Below are positions 1-6,595 of a stretch of 8,206 bases of DNA, in pieces. Position numbers and translations under genes: made by a program. The notes under the pieces were generated by a model. The model was not told where the DNA came from, made no database searches, and worked only from the letters and a program-made list of their open reading frames with translations. The first letter of the stretch is position 1; the number at the start of each line of letters is the position of its first letter. The DNA lies in contig JAAYGJ010000142.1 in assembly GCA_012727745.1 (NCBI GenBank), positions 1 through 8,206 of the forward strand, given 5' to 3'. The stretch is from Clostridia bacterium (GTDB taxonomy: Bacteria > Bacillota > DSM-521 > Neomoorellales > Neomoorellaceae).

Positions 1-1053
1 TATGTCGACCAGATGCCTCCGTGTCTAAGACCGGGACTATATGTAAAAGATGATGATTATCGCTATTCTTTTCTTCATGGCAATTTTATTACTCTGACAA
101 ATTTAAAACCGGAAGACTGGGAGTATATCTGCCGCTGGCACCTAAGCCCCCTGTATATTTCTGTCCATACGACTAACCCCGCCTTGAGATGTAAACTATT
201 AAATAGTAAACGAGGCGGGAATATTATGGACCAACTTCAGCGACTAAGCGCGATGGGGGTTAAAATGCATACCCAGATTGTGCTCTGTCCGGGGCTTAAT
301 GATGGGGAAGAATTAAAGCGGACAGTGTCCGAACTGGGCAGCTTATATCCGGCAGTGCAATCAATTGGCATCGTGCCGGTCGGGCTGACTTCTTACCGGG
401 AAGGCTTGTTCCCGTTACGCCGGGTAACCCCGCCTGAAGCAGCCGCAATAATAGAGCAGTTGGAGCAATGGCAGCATGACTATCGCCGGCGTTTAGAGCG
501 AGGCCTGGTCTATGGTGCTGACGAATTTTACTTGCTTGCCGGCCAGCCCTTGCCCCCTCTGGCTTATTATGACGATTTTCCCCAGACGGAAAATGGCATT
601 GGCCTTACCCGTTTGTTTCTGGATGAATTTGCGACAGCTCTGAGCAAGCTGCCCCGGAAACTGTCTCGCCCGAGCCGGATAGTGGTAGCCACCGGGACTT
701 TGATCGCACCGCTGCTGCAACACCTGGTACAAAGTGTGACGGCAAAAGTCAGGGGCTTGGAAGCGCAGGTAGTAGCAGTTCCCAATATATTATTTGGCCC
801 TGAAGTTACAGTGGCTGGACTGCTTGGCGGGCGCGATTTGCTGGCTGGACTTAAGGAAACTGCTGCCTGGGCCAGGGAAAATAACGGGGTGATTATTATT
901 CCAGAGGTAATGTTAAAAAGTGATGCCGCGCTTTTTCTCGATGACCTGACCCCTGGAAAACTGGCAGCTGAACTCGGCTTACCTGTGAGGGCTGTTCCAA
1001 CTACAGGTGAAGGGCTGTTACAGGGATTAATATGGGAGACACCTTGTTGGTAA
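1..1053 (+). CDS. Radical SAM / DUF512 domain protein, 5'-truncated
   Basis: The frame is open from base 1 and ends at TAA 1051-1053, so about 350 C-terminal residues are visible and the true start lies outside the window. The ATG at 13 is internal: the residues before it (YVDQ) already match the family. Visible residues 3-35 contain the family signature around DQMPPC, LYVKDDDYR, SFLHGN and TLTNL, which normally follows directly after the CxxxCxxC iron-sulfur cluster of the radical SAM core. That cluster, and the PDZ-like N-terminus usual in this family, would be upstream. SPLYISVHTTNPALR (49-63), HTQIVLCPGLNDG (91-103) and GIVPVGLTSYREG (124-136) complete the partial SAM barrel. The DUF512 part follows from about 140, with ADEFYLLAG, VVATGT (about 228), FGPEVTVAGLLGG (266-278) and FLDD (312-315). 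The biochemical role of the family is unknown to me. It lies 60 bases before der, same strand, with no terminator between. Family assignment is secure; function is not. Confidence 0.9.
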   Translation, partial: YVDQMPPCLRPGLYVKDDDYRYSFLHGNFITLTNLKPEDWEYICRWHLSPLYISVHTTNPALRCKLLNSKRGGNIMDQLQRLSAMGVKMHTQIVLCPGLNDGEELKRTVSELGSLYPAVQSIGIVPVGLTSYREGLFPLRRVTPPEAAAIIEQLEQWQHDYRRRLERGLVYGADEFYLLAGQPLPPLAYYDDFPQTENGIGLTRLFLDEFATALSKLPRKLSRPSRIVVATGTLIAPLLQHLVQSVTAKVRGLEAQVVAVPNILFGPEVTVAGLLGGRDLLAGLKETAAWARENNGVIIIPEVMLKSDAALFLDDLTPGKLAAELGLPVRAVPTTGEGLLQGLIWETPCW

Positions 1054-1100
1054 TCGCAGGTAGCGAATGTGATTAAATTATTCACACTCCCCGTATTCTA

Positions 1101-1106
1101 GGGAGG
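1101..1106 (+). promoter_or_regulatory. Shine-Dalgarno of der; favours TTG 1114 over ATG 1108
   Basis: GGGAGG lies only one base before ATG 1108, too close for initiation there, but seven bases before the in-frame TTG at 1114, which is ideal. Starting at TTG also gives the usual Der N-terminus, MSKPVVAIIGRPNVGKS. Confidence 0.7.
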
Positions 1107-1113
1107 TATGGTA

Positions 1114-2433
1114 TTGTCCAAACCGGTTGTAGCAATTATTGGCCGCCCTAATGTAGGCAAATCAACTCTGTTTAATCGCCTTACCGGTGGTCGGGTGGCA
1201 ATTGTGGAAAATACCCCTGGTATAACCAGGGACCGCCTTTACCGGGACGCTGAATGGTGTGGCCGCAGTTTTACTCTGGTAGATACAGGGGGCATTGCAG
1301 CCCAAGTTGATGATCCCCTGCTTGCCCAGGTGCGACGTCAAGCCGAGCAGGCTCTGCAGCAAGCGGATATTATTCTGTTTATGGTAGATGCCAGAGCTGC
1401 GCTAACAGCTGATGATGAAGAAGTGGCCTTAATCTTAAGACGTGCCGGGCGACCGGTTATCCTGGTAGCCAATAAAGTAGAGGATTTTAGCAACCCTGCA
1501 GCGTTACATGAATTTTACCGGCTGGGTTTAGGCGAACCTTTTCCCATATCTGCGGCCCATGGTATGAATATCGGAGACTTGTTGGATAAAATAGTAGCCA
1601 TGTTACCAGAGGTAACAGAACAAGAGGAAAAGGATAGCCTGCGCGTCGCTGTAGTTGGGCGTCCTAATGTTGGCAAATCTTCCCTGGTAAATCGCCTGCT
1701 GGGGGAAGAACGGGTAATAGTCAGCGAAGTGCCTGGCACCACCAGAGATGCCATTGACAGCCATATCCATTTCGCAGGTAAAGAGTATGTCCTGATCGAT
1801 ACGGCTGGTATGCGTCGCAAAAGCCGGATCAATGCTTCTGTTGAATATTACAGTGTCTTACGGGCTTTGCGAGCTGTGGATCGGGCAGATATTGTGCTGC
1901 TAGTATTGGACGCTACTGAGGGAGTTACCGAACAGGACAAAAAAATTGCAGGTTATAGTCACGAGCAGGGTAAAGCAGCTATAATATTAGCAAACAAGTG
2001 GGACTTATTGTCTAAAGATGATAAAACGGCTGCTGAATATGAGGAGCAAATCCGCCAGCAATTAATTTTTATGAGCTATGCCCCGGTGATATTTGTATCG
2101 GCGCTTACCGGGCAGCGTGTTCAAAGAATCCTGCCGGCCATTGAAGCTGCTGGCGAAGCAGCCACTCGCCGCATTAATACAGCAGCATTAAACTCTCTGC
2201 TGCAAGAAGCAGTTCTGCTTAATCCACCATCTTCGGTAAAGGGTCAGGCTGTAAAAATTAATTATGCCACCCAGGTGAAGGTAAAACCACCAACCTTTCT
2301 CTTTTTTACCAACCGTCCTCATGACATACATTTTTCTTACCAGCGTTACCTAGAGAACAAGTTAAGAGAGAGTTTTGGCTTTGAAGGTACACCCATAAAG
2401 ATTATATTCCGGCGCAATAAAGAAGCTCAGTAA
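1114..2433 (+). CDS. der: Ribosome-assembly GTPase Der (EngA), two tandem G domains
   Basis: Der is an essential cytoplasmic GTPase that assists maturation of the 50S ribosomal subunit. The protein of 439 residues (TTG start) matches the usual length of about 436-440. G domain 1 has the P-loop GRPNVGKS at 10-17, TPGITRD, DTGG at 57-60 and a G4 motif NKVE at 120-123. G domain 2 has a second GRPNVGKS at 182-189, GTTRD, DTAGM at 229-233, NKWD at 294-297 and SAL at about 329. The C-terminal KH-like domain (about 350-439) carries KINYATQVKVKPPTFLFF and the FTNRP and RYLENKLRESFGFEGTPI segments. The only departure from consensus is glutamate instead of aspartate at the last position of NKxD in domain 1. 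plsY follows after 43 bases with no terminator, so der is probably cotranscribed with plsY and gpsA. An ATG two codons upstream (1108) is possible but has poor ribosome-binding-site spacing. Confidence 0.97.
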   Translation: MSKPVVAIIGRPNVGKSTLFNRLTGGRVAIVENTPGITRDRLYRDAEWCGRSFTLVDTGGIAAQVDDPLLAQVRRQAEQALQQADIILFMVDARAALTADDEEVALILRRAGRPVILVANKVEDFSNPAALHEFYRLGLGEPFPISAAHGMNIGDLLDKIVAMLPEVTEQEEKDSLRVAVVGRPNVGKSSLVNRLLGEERVIVSEVPGTTRDAIDSHIHFAGKEYVLIDTAGMRRKSRINASVEYYSVLRALRAVDRADIVLLVLDATEGVTEQDKKIAGYSHEQGKAAIILANKWDLLSKDDKTAAEYEEQIRQQLIFMSYAPVIFVSALTGQRVQRILPAIEAAGEAATRRINTAALNSLLQEAVLLNPPSSVKGQAVKINYATQVKVKPPTFLFFTNRPHDIHFSYQRYLENKLRESFGFEGTPIKIIFRRNKEAQ

Positions 2434-2462
2434 GTTTGCCAGGAACCAAGCGAAAATGTTAA

Positions 2463-2469
2463 AAGGAGG
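2463..2469 (+). promoter_or_regulatory. Shine-Dalgarno of plsY
   Basis: AAGGAGG with a seven-base spacer to ATG 2477 fixes the plsY start there. The longer frame from ATG 2456 would place this ribosome binding site inside the coding sequence, adding an unlikely hydrophilic MLKGGKN leader. Confidence 0.8.
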
Positions 2470-2476
2470 AAAAAAT

Positions 2477-3061
2477 ATGTGGGTACTGGCCCTGGTATTT
2501 GCCTACTTGATTGGTTCTATTCCTACTGCTTATGTGGTAGGTCGTTATATTTACAAGTTTGACATCCGGCGCCGCGGCAGCGGCAACATAGGAGCCACCA
2601 ATGCCCTGCGTACCATGGGAACAGTACCTGGCCTGGTAGTTCTGGGGGTTGATGTTTTTAAGGGCGTAATCGCAGTCTGGCTGGGTCAGGCAATCGGCGG
2701 GGCCCAGCTGGCAGCCTTAACTGCTATTTTAGCTATAATTGGGCATAACTGGTCTATTTTCCTGGAGTTTCAGGGAGGTCGGGGCGTAGCAACTGCTGCG
2801 GGAGCCGCACTGGCTATGGCACCGCAAGTCATTTTTTGGGCGGTGCTAATCTGGATAACAGTTATTATTTTGACCCGCTATGTATCCCTCGGTTCAATAA
2901 TTGCTGCCGCGATTACCCCTTTTATGATGCTTTTTGGGCAGTACCCCTGGCCCTATGTTCTTTTTACATTTGTCGGCGCGGCTTTAATAATTTATCGCCA
3001 TCGACCTAATATTAACCGGCTGCTTGCCGGGACCGAGCATAAACTGGGGGAGCGGAGCTGA
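2477..3061 (+). CDS. plsY: Acyl-phosphate:glycerol-3-phosphate acyltransferase PlsY
   Basis: PlsY is an integral membrane enzyme that transfers an acyl group from acyl-phosphate (made by PlsX) to sn-glycerol-3-phosphate, giving lysophosphatidic acid, the first committed step of phospholipid synthesis. The 194-residue protein is close to the family norm and is strongly hydrophobic, with a membrane segment from residue 2 (WVLALVFAYLIGSIPTAYVVG) and further segments near 50-90, 112-135 and 145-172. The three family motifs are present: SGNIGATNALR at 35-45, HNWSIFLEFQGGRGVAT at 90-106, and YRHRPNINRLLAGTE at 173-187. The second motif has arginine (R102) where the canonical form is GGKG, a conservative change. 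gpsA, which makes its glycerol-3-phosphate substrate, begins one base after the stop codon, so the two are translationally close and metabolically linked. The upstream partner plsX is not in this window. Confidence 0.96.
   Translation: MWVLALVFAYLIGSIPTAYVVGRYIYKFDIRRRGSGNIGATNALRTMGTVPGLVVLGVDVFKGVIAVWLGQAIGGAQLAALTAILAIIGHNWSIFLEFQGGRGVATAAGAALAMAPQVIFWAVLIWITVIILTRYVSLGSIIAAAITPFMMLFGQYPWPYVLFTFVGAALIIYRHRPNINRLLAGTEHKLGERS
3054..3057 (+). promoter_or_regulatory. Shine-Dalgarno of gpsA inside the plsY end; supports TTG 3063
   Basis: GGAG with a five-base spacer precedes TTG 3063, and a further G-rich stretch starts at about 3046. Starting here removes the 13-residue extension from ATG 3024, which would overlap plsY by 38 bases and precede the Rossmann fold with nonconserved residues. 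Confidence 0.65.
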
Positions 3062-3062
3062 G

Positions 3063-4073
3063 TTGAAGCAAACAATAGCCTTAATTGGTGCTGGCAGTTG
3101 GGGGACAGCGCTGGCTGTATTGCTGGCCAATAAAGGCTTTACAGTAAATTTATGGACCCGTCGTCCCGAACTGGCTTCTGCTATAAAAAAAGAGCGGGAA
3201 AACAAAACCTATCTACCTGGTGTAAGTTTGCCTGCCAATATCAAGCCACTGAGCGGCGATTTAGAAGCAGCGATCAAGAATGTAGCCCTGGTGGTGTTGA
3301 GTGTTCCTTCTCATGCTGTGCGGGCCGTAGCCAGGCAGTTACAGCCTATTTTGCCCCCGGGAATGATAGTTCTCAACACTGCTAAAGGTTTGGAACTTGA
3401 TTCTAACAAACGCCTATCGGAAGTCCTGCTTGAATTAGGCCTGGAACGGGTAGCTGTCCTTTCGGGCCCCAGCCATGCTGAAGAGGTTGGCCGCGGTTTG
3501 CCGGCAACGGTAGTAGCTGCCGCTGTTGACCAGGAAGTAGCTGAATACGTCCAGGATATTTTTATGTGTCCTACCTTGCGGGTTTACACTAATCCGGACC
3601 TAATTGGGGTAGAGCTAGGCGGCGCGTTAAAAAATATAATCGCCCTGGCAACTGGAATGGCGGACGGGCTGGGACTGGGGGATAATGCCAGGGCCGCTTT
3701 GATGACTAGAGGGATTGCCGAAATTGCCCGGCTTGGGGTAGCCCTGGGAGGCAAATTATTAACCTTTAGCGGCCTCAGTGGCATCGGTGATTTGATTGTG
3801 ACCTGTAATAGTATGCATAGCCGCAACCGGCGGGCCGGTATTCAGCTGGGGCAGGGTAAAACTCTGGAGGAAGTGTTGGCTGGCATGGGCATGGTTGTTG
3901 AGGGTGTCCGTACAACGGCAGCAGCCAGGGAATTGTCCCAGCGACTTAATATAAAGATGCCAATAACTGAAGAAATATATCAGGTGCTCTATCAAAAAAA
4001 GCCGGTAGCTGATTGTGTTGCTGCCTTGATGCAACGCCCGCGGACCCATGAAGTAGAAATAGGCAGTTGGTAG
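3063..4073 (+). CDS. gpsA: NAD(P)-dependent glycerol-3-phosphate dehydrogenase GpsA
   Basis: GpsA is a cytoplasmic enzyme that reduces dihydroxyacetone phosphate to sn-glycerol-3-phosphate, the backbone for phospholipids. The 336-residue protein has the expected length. The N-terminal Rossmann fold begins at once with IALIGAGSWGTALA (GxGxWG at 9-14). LSVPSHAVRAV, NTAKGLE (105-111, with K108) and LSGPSHAEEV (133-142) follow in the family order. The C-terminal helical domain contains the catalytic lysine in LKNIIALATGMADGLGLGDNAR (K190), then FSGLSGIGDLIVTC, SRNRRAG and VVEGVRTT. TTG 3063 was chosen because it gives the canonical MKQTIALIGAG start and lies one base after the plsY stop (TGA 3059-3061). 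It is the last gene of the der-plsY-gpsA run, as an intrinsic terminator begins nine bases after its TAG. Confidence 0.97.
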   Translation: MKQTIALIGAGSWGTALAVLLANKGFTVNLWTRRPELASAIKKERENKTYLPGVSLPANIKPLSGDLEAAIKNVALVVLSVPSHAVRAVARQLQPILPPGMIVLNTAKGLELDSNKRLSEVLLELGLERVAVLSGPSHAEEVGRGLPATVVAAAVDQEVAEYVQDIFMCPTLRVYTNPDLIGVELGGALKNIIALATGMADGLGLGDNARAALMTRGIAEIARLGVALGGKLLTFSGLSGIGDLIVTCNSMHSRNRRAGIQLGQGKTLEEVLAGMGMVVEGVRTTAAARELSQRLNIKMPITEEIYQVLYQKKPVADCVAALMQRPRTHEVEIGSW

Positions 4074-4081
4074 TAAATCTG

Positions 4082-4111
4082 GAACCTGCTCAAACAGCAG
4101 GTTCTTTTCTT
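4082..4111 (+). terminator. Intrinsic terminator after gpsA
   Basis: A perfect 9-bp stem (GAACCTGCT at 4082-4090 and AGCAGGTTC at 4096-4104) with a five-base loop, CAAAC, is followed at once by TTTTCTT. This is a textbook Rho-independent terminator. It separates the housekeeping run from the sporulation gene spoIVA. Confidence 0.92.
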
Positions 4112-4166
4112 ATATTTGGCTGCATAAATTTTAAAAAGGCACCTCATAGAATAAAACGTTTTTAAG

Positions 4167-4194
4167 TAATATTTTTACCACTAATTCATATACT
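4167..4194 (+). promoter_or_regulatory. Predicted sigma-E promoter of spoIVA
   Basis: The -35 region TAATATT (4167-4173) matches the sigma-E consensus KMATATT at every position. After a 13-base spacer, the -10 region CATATACT (4187-4194) matches CATACAnT at all but one fixed position. Transcription would start near 4201, giving a leader of roughly 55 bases before GTG 4257. Sigma-E is the early mother-cell sigma factor and is known to drive spoIVA in Bacillus subtilis, so the sequence match and gene identity agree. A 10-bp palindrome, AAAACGTTTT, lies just upstream (4153-4162) and has no assigned role. Confidence 0.78.
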
Positions 4195-4256
4195 TTATTG
4201 TTAAAACATGCCATATTTGAACAACAAAATTTAGGCCTGGGGAGGGAGAAAAAGGG

Positions 4257-5735
4257 GTGGAAAAACGGGATATTTTCCGGGATATAGCTGAAAGGACTGG
4301 CGGTGATATTTATTTAGGCGTCGTTGGACCGGTAAGGAGCGGTAAATCAACTTTTATTACCCAATTTATGGAGAAAATGGTTCTCAACAACATCAAAAAC
4401 CCCAATGAGCGTGACCGGGCCAGGGACGAATTGCCCCAGAGCGGCGCCGGTCGGATGATCATGACTACTGAACCCAAATTTATTCCCAATGAGGCAGTAG
4501 AAATAACTGTCCGGGAAGGGTTAAAAATGCGGGTCAGGTTGGTTGACTGTGTTGGTTATGTTGTACCCGGCGCTCTAGGTTATCACGATGATGAAGGACC
4601 CAGAATGGTCAGGACGCCGTGGTTTGAGGAACCTATTCCTTTTGAAGAAGCATCTGAAATCGGTACCCGCAAAGTGATTACCGAGCACGCTACTTTCGGT
4701 ATAGTTGTTACTACCGACGGCAGTATTACTGAAATTCCCCGCGAAGATTATTTGGAGGCAGAAGAACGGGTCATCTGGGAATTGAAAGAGATGGGCAAGC
4801 CTTTTGTGGTCTTACTTAATACGAACCGGCCACTGGCGGAAGAAACAATTACCCTATACGGTGAATTGGAAGCTGCCTATGATGTGCCGGTACTGCCGGT
4901 AGATTGCCTGCATCTTAATGAAGATAATATACTCCAAATTCTCGAAGAAATATTATATGAGTTCCCCGTAACAGAGGTTAATGTTAACCTGCCCAGCTGG
5001 GTGGATGAGCTGGAAAGTGACTACTGGCTGCGGCGCCATCTAGAAACAGCGGTGCAGCATGCGGTCGGAGAGGTAAACCGTCTGCGGGATATTAACACCA
5101 CCATTAGCAGTTTGAAGGAAGACGAACATATAGCGCAAGTAGTCCTCAAAGATATGGATCTGGGCAGCGGCGGCGCCCATATTGATATCGCGCTCACGGA
5201 AAACCTTTTCCATCAGGTTCTGCAGGAAGTTAGCGGTCTCACTATTAGCGGAGACCAGGACATCTTGCGCTGGCTACGGGAGCTGGCTGCCGTTAAGAAA
5301 GAATGGGATAAGATTGCTTATGGTATCCAAGAAGTACGTAATACTGGCTACGGTGTAGTTACTCCTACGGAAGATGAAATGGAGCTGGCAGAGCCAGAAC
5401 TGGTGAAACAGGGTGGACGTTCGGGAGTACGGCTAAAGGCAACCGCACCTTCATACCACTTTATCAGGGCAGATATTACTACGGAAGTAACCCCCCTAAT
5501 TGGCACAGAAAAGCAGTGTGAGGACCTGGTAAGTTATATTATGGAGGAATTTGAAGATAACCCTGAAAAGATCTGGCAAACAAATGTATTTGGCAAATCA
5601 TTGAGCGACTTGGTGCGGGAGGGAATTCAGAGCAAATTATACCGCATGCCAGAAAATGCGCAGGTTAAGCTGCAACAAACTATTGAGCGCATTGTTAATG
5701 ACGGCGGCGGGGGCATAATCTGTATTATAATCTAG
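4257..5735 (+). CDS. spoIVA: Stage IV sporulation protein A, spore coat morphogenetic ATPase
   Basis: SpoIVA is made in the mother cell, binds the outer forespore membrane (through SpoVM in Bacillus subtilis), and uses ATP hydrolysis to polymerise into the basement layer on which coat and cortex assembly depend. The protein has 492 residues, the same length as the Bacillus subtilis protein as I recall it, and aligns with it through the N-terminal half without obvious gaps. The N-terminal NTPase domain has Walker A GPVRSGKS at 24-31 (K30), the sensor threonines T70 and T71 in MTTEPKF, and Walker B RLVDCVGY with D97. PRMVRTPWFEEPIPFEEA, EIGTRKVI and TTDGSI are strongly conserved. The C-terminus carries GVRLKATAPS, IGTEKQ, SLSDLVREGIQSKL and PENAQVKL and ends in the hydrophobic GGGGIICIII tail. 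GTG 4257 has a purine-rich GGAGGGAG (4241-4248) eight bases upstream and gives the family start MEKRDIF. Expression should be mother-cell specific, given the sigma-E promoter upstream. Confidence 0.98.
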   Translation: MEKRDIFRDIAERTGGDIYLGVVGPVRSGKSTFITQFMEKMVLNNIKNPNERDRARDELPQSGAGRMIMTTEPKFIPNEAVEITVREGLKMRVRLVDCVGYVVPGALGYHDDEGPRMVRTPWFEEPIPFEEASEIGTRKVITEHATFGIVVTTDGSITEIPREDYLEAEERVIWELKEMGKPFVVLLNTNRPLAEETITLYGELEAAYDVPVLPVDCLHLNEDNILQILEEILYEFPVTEVNVNLPSWVDELESDYWLRRHLETAVQHAVGEVNRLRDINTTISSLKEDEHIAQVVLKDMDLGSGGAHIDIALTENLFHQVLQEVSGLTISGDQDILRWLRELAAVKKEWDKIAYGIQEVRNTGYGVVTPTEDEMELAEPELVKQGGRSGVRLKATAPSYHFIRADITTEVTPLIGTEKQCEDLVSYIMEEFEDNPEKIWQTNVFGKSLSDLVREGIQSKLYRMPENAQVKLQQTIERIVNDGGGGIICIII

Positions 5736-5775
5736 CTTCTATTACCTGGAGCAAGGAGCATAGGGGCGATTAAGA

Positions 5776-6525
5776 GTGCCAGACATTTTCCCGGAAAAAA
5801 TTTTTAAGCCTATTAACCCATATCCCAAAAGTGTCTACCATCAGGTAGTAGACCAGATAAAAAAATCTATTTTTGAAGGCCGCTTAAGTCCGGGGGAACG
5901 CTTGCCGGCAGAGAGAGTGCTGGCAGATATGCTTGGCGTCAGCCGCACCTCTGTACGCGAGGCTATGAAAATGTTGGCCTCTGAAGGTTTAGTTACCATT
6001 CGCCATGGCCAGGGTGTCTTTATAAGCGAGCAGGATCCAGATGAATACTTAAAACAGTTTGCCAGGCATTTGAACGTGAACAAGGAAACAGTGACCCACC
6101 TTTTCCAAATACGCAAAATCCTGGAACCCCAGGCAGCACGCTGGGTAGCAGAGAAGGGAAGCGATGCTGATATTCAAGAACTTGCCGCCATGGTAGCAGC
6201 AACCAGGCGGCAGCTAGGACGGCTGCGCAGCGGTCGCCTTTCTCTCCTTGCTGGACATGATAGTGTCTTTCATCATCATATCGCTAAAGCAACCGGCAAT
6301 ACGGTACTGGTACGTCTAATGCATAGCCTGTTAGACCTGCTGGCTGATAGCCGTTCGCGCAGCCTGTCAATTCCCGGCCGGGGTGAACGTTCTGTGGAAG
6401 AGCATGGTAAAATTGTTGATGCTTTAAGCCGCCGTAATGCTGAAGAAGCAGAAGCAGCTATGCTTGCCCACCTGAAAGATGTGGAACAGCAAATTATTGC
6501 TAGCTGGGATAAAACGTCCAGGTAA
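5776..6525 (+). CDS. GntR family (FadR/FCD subfamily) transcriptional regulator
   Basis: This is a DNA-binding, ligand-responsive regulator of 249 residues. The N-terminal winged helix (about 17-84) has the GntR pattern: LSPGERLPAERVLADMLGVS, then RTSVREAMKMLASEGLV, then the wing IRHGQGVFI. The C-terminal FCD domain (about 105-240) starts at LFQIRKILEPQAARWVAE and has the four expected metal-site residues D162, H166, H210 and H232. Such domains usually bind small carboxylates together with a metal ion; the ligand here cannot be inferred. GTG 5776 is the only start available after an in-frame TAG at 5761. Its ribosome binding site is mediocre (a G-rich patch at 5763-5766; AAGGAG at 5753-5758 is too far). 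It begins 40 bases after spoIVA with no terminator visible, so mother-cell read-through is possible. A perfect TATAAT (5726-5731) lacks a convincing -35. Target genes are unknown; itself and hom-thrC downstream are candidates only by position. Confidence 0.92.
   Translation: MPDIFPEKIFKPINPYPKSVYHQVVDQIKKSIFEGRLSPGERLPAERVLADMLGVSRTSVREAMKMLASEGLVTIRHGQGVFISEQDPDEYLKQFARHLNVNKETVTHLFQIRKILEPQAARWVAEKGSDADIQELAAMVAATRRQLGRLRSGRLSLLAGHDSVFHHHIAKATGNTVLVRLMHSLLDLLADSRSRSLSIPGRGERSVEEHGKIVDALSRRNAEEAEAAMLAHLKDVEQQIIASWDKTSR
5833..5853. repeat. Inverted repeat inside the start of the GntR gene
   Basis: GTCTAC (5833-5838) and GTAGAC (5848-5853) are perfect inverted copies nine bases apart, with a second nested register, CTACC and GGTAG, separated by four bases. 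It lies within codons 20-26 of the regulator. Dyads of this size are plausible binding sites for dimeric GntR proteins, so it could be autoregulatory, but the region also codes for conserved protein sequence and chance is a fair alternative. Confidence 0.35.
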
Positions 6526-6558
6526 GAACTAAAAAAAGTTGTAAATAGTGCTAACCAA

Positions 6559-6570
6559 ACACAGCTGTGT
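6559..6570. repeat. 12-bp perfect palindrome upstream of hom
   Basis: ACACAGCTGTGT reads identically on both strands. It sits about 34 bases after the GntR gene stop and about 90 bases upstream of the predicted hom -35 region. An overlapping small hairpin is also possible (AGCTG 6563-6567 with CAGCT 6575-6579). It is a candidate protein-binding site; no specific protein can be assigned. Confidence 0.4.
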
Positions 6571-6595
6571 GTGTCAGCTTATCCTGGCCACATGG

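Noticed and set aside
1044..1078. Possible promoter between the DUF512 gene and der
   Set aside because: TTGTTG or TTGGTA can be paired with GATTAA or TTAAAT only at poor spacing (18-23 bases) and with weak -10 matches.
567..1085. Antisense open frame of 172 codons opposite the DUF512 gene
   Set aside because: It is a shadow of a well-supported family protein on the other strand, with low-complexity Ser/Pro-rich composition and no ribosome binding site that I can see.
3024..3062. Upstream ATG extension of gpsA
   Set aside because: It overlaps plsY by 38 bases, adds residues not seen in the family, and a TTG with a ribosome binding site gives the canonical start.
5726..5731. Perfect TATAAT at the end of spoIVA as a promoter for the regulator
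   Set aside because: No -35 element lies at 16-18 bases; the bases encode the isoleucine-rich SpoIVA tail, which gives such AT-rich strings by itself. Kept only as an alternative in the regulator entry.
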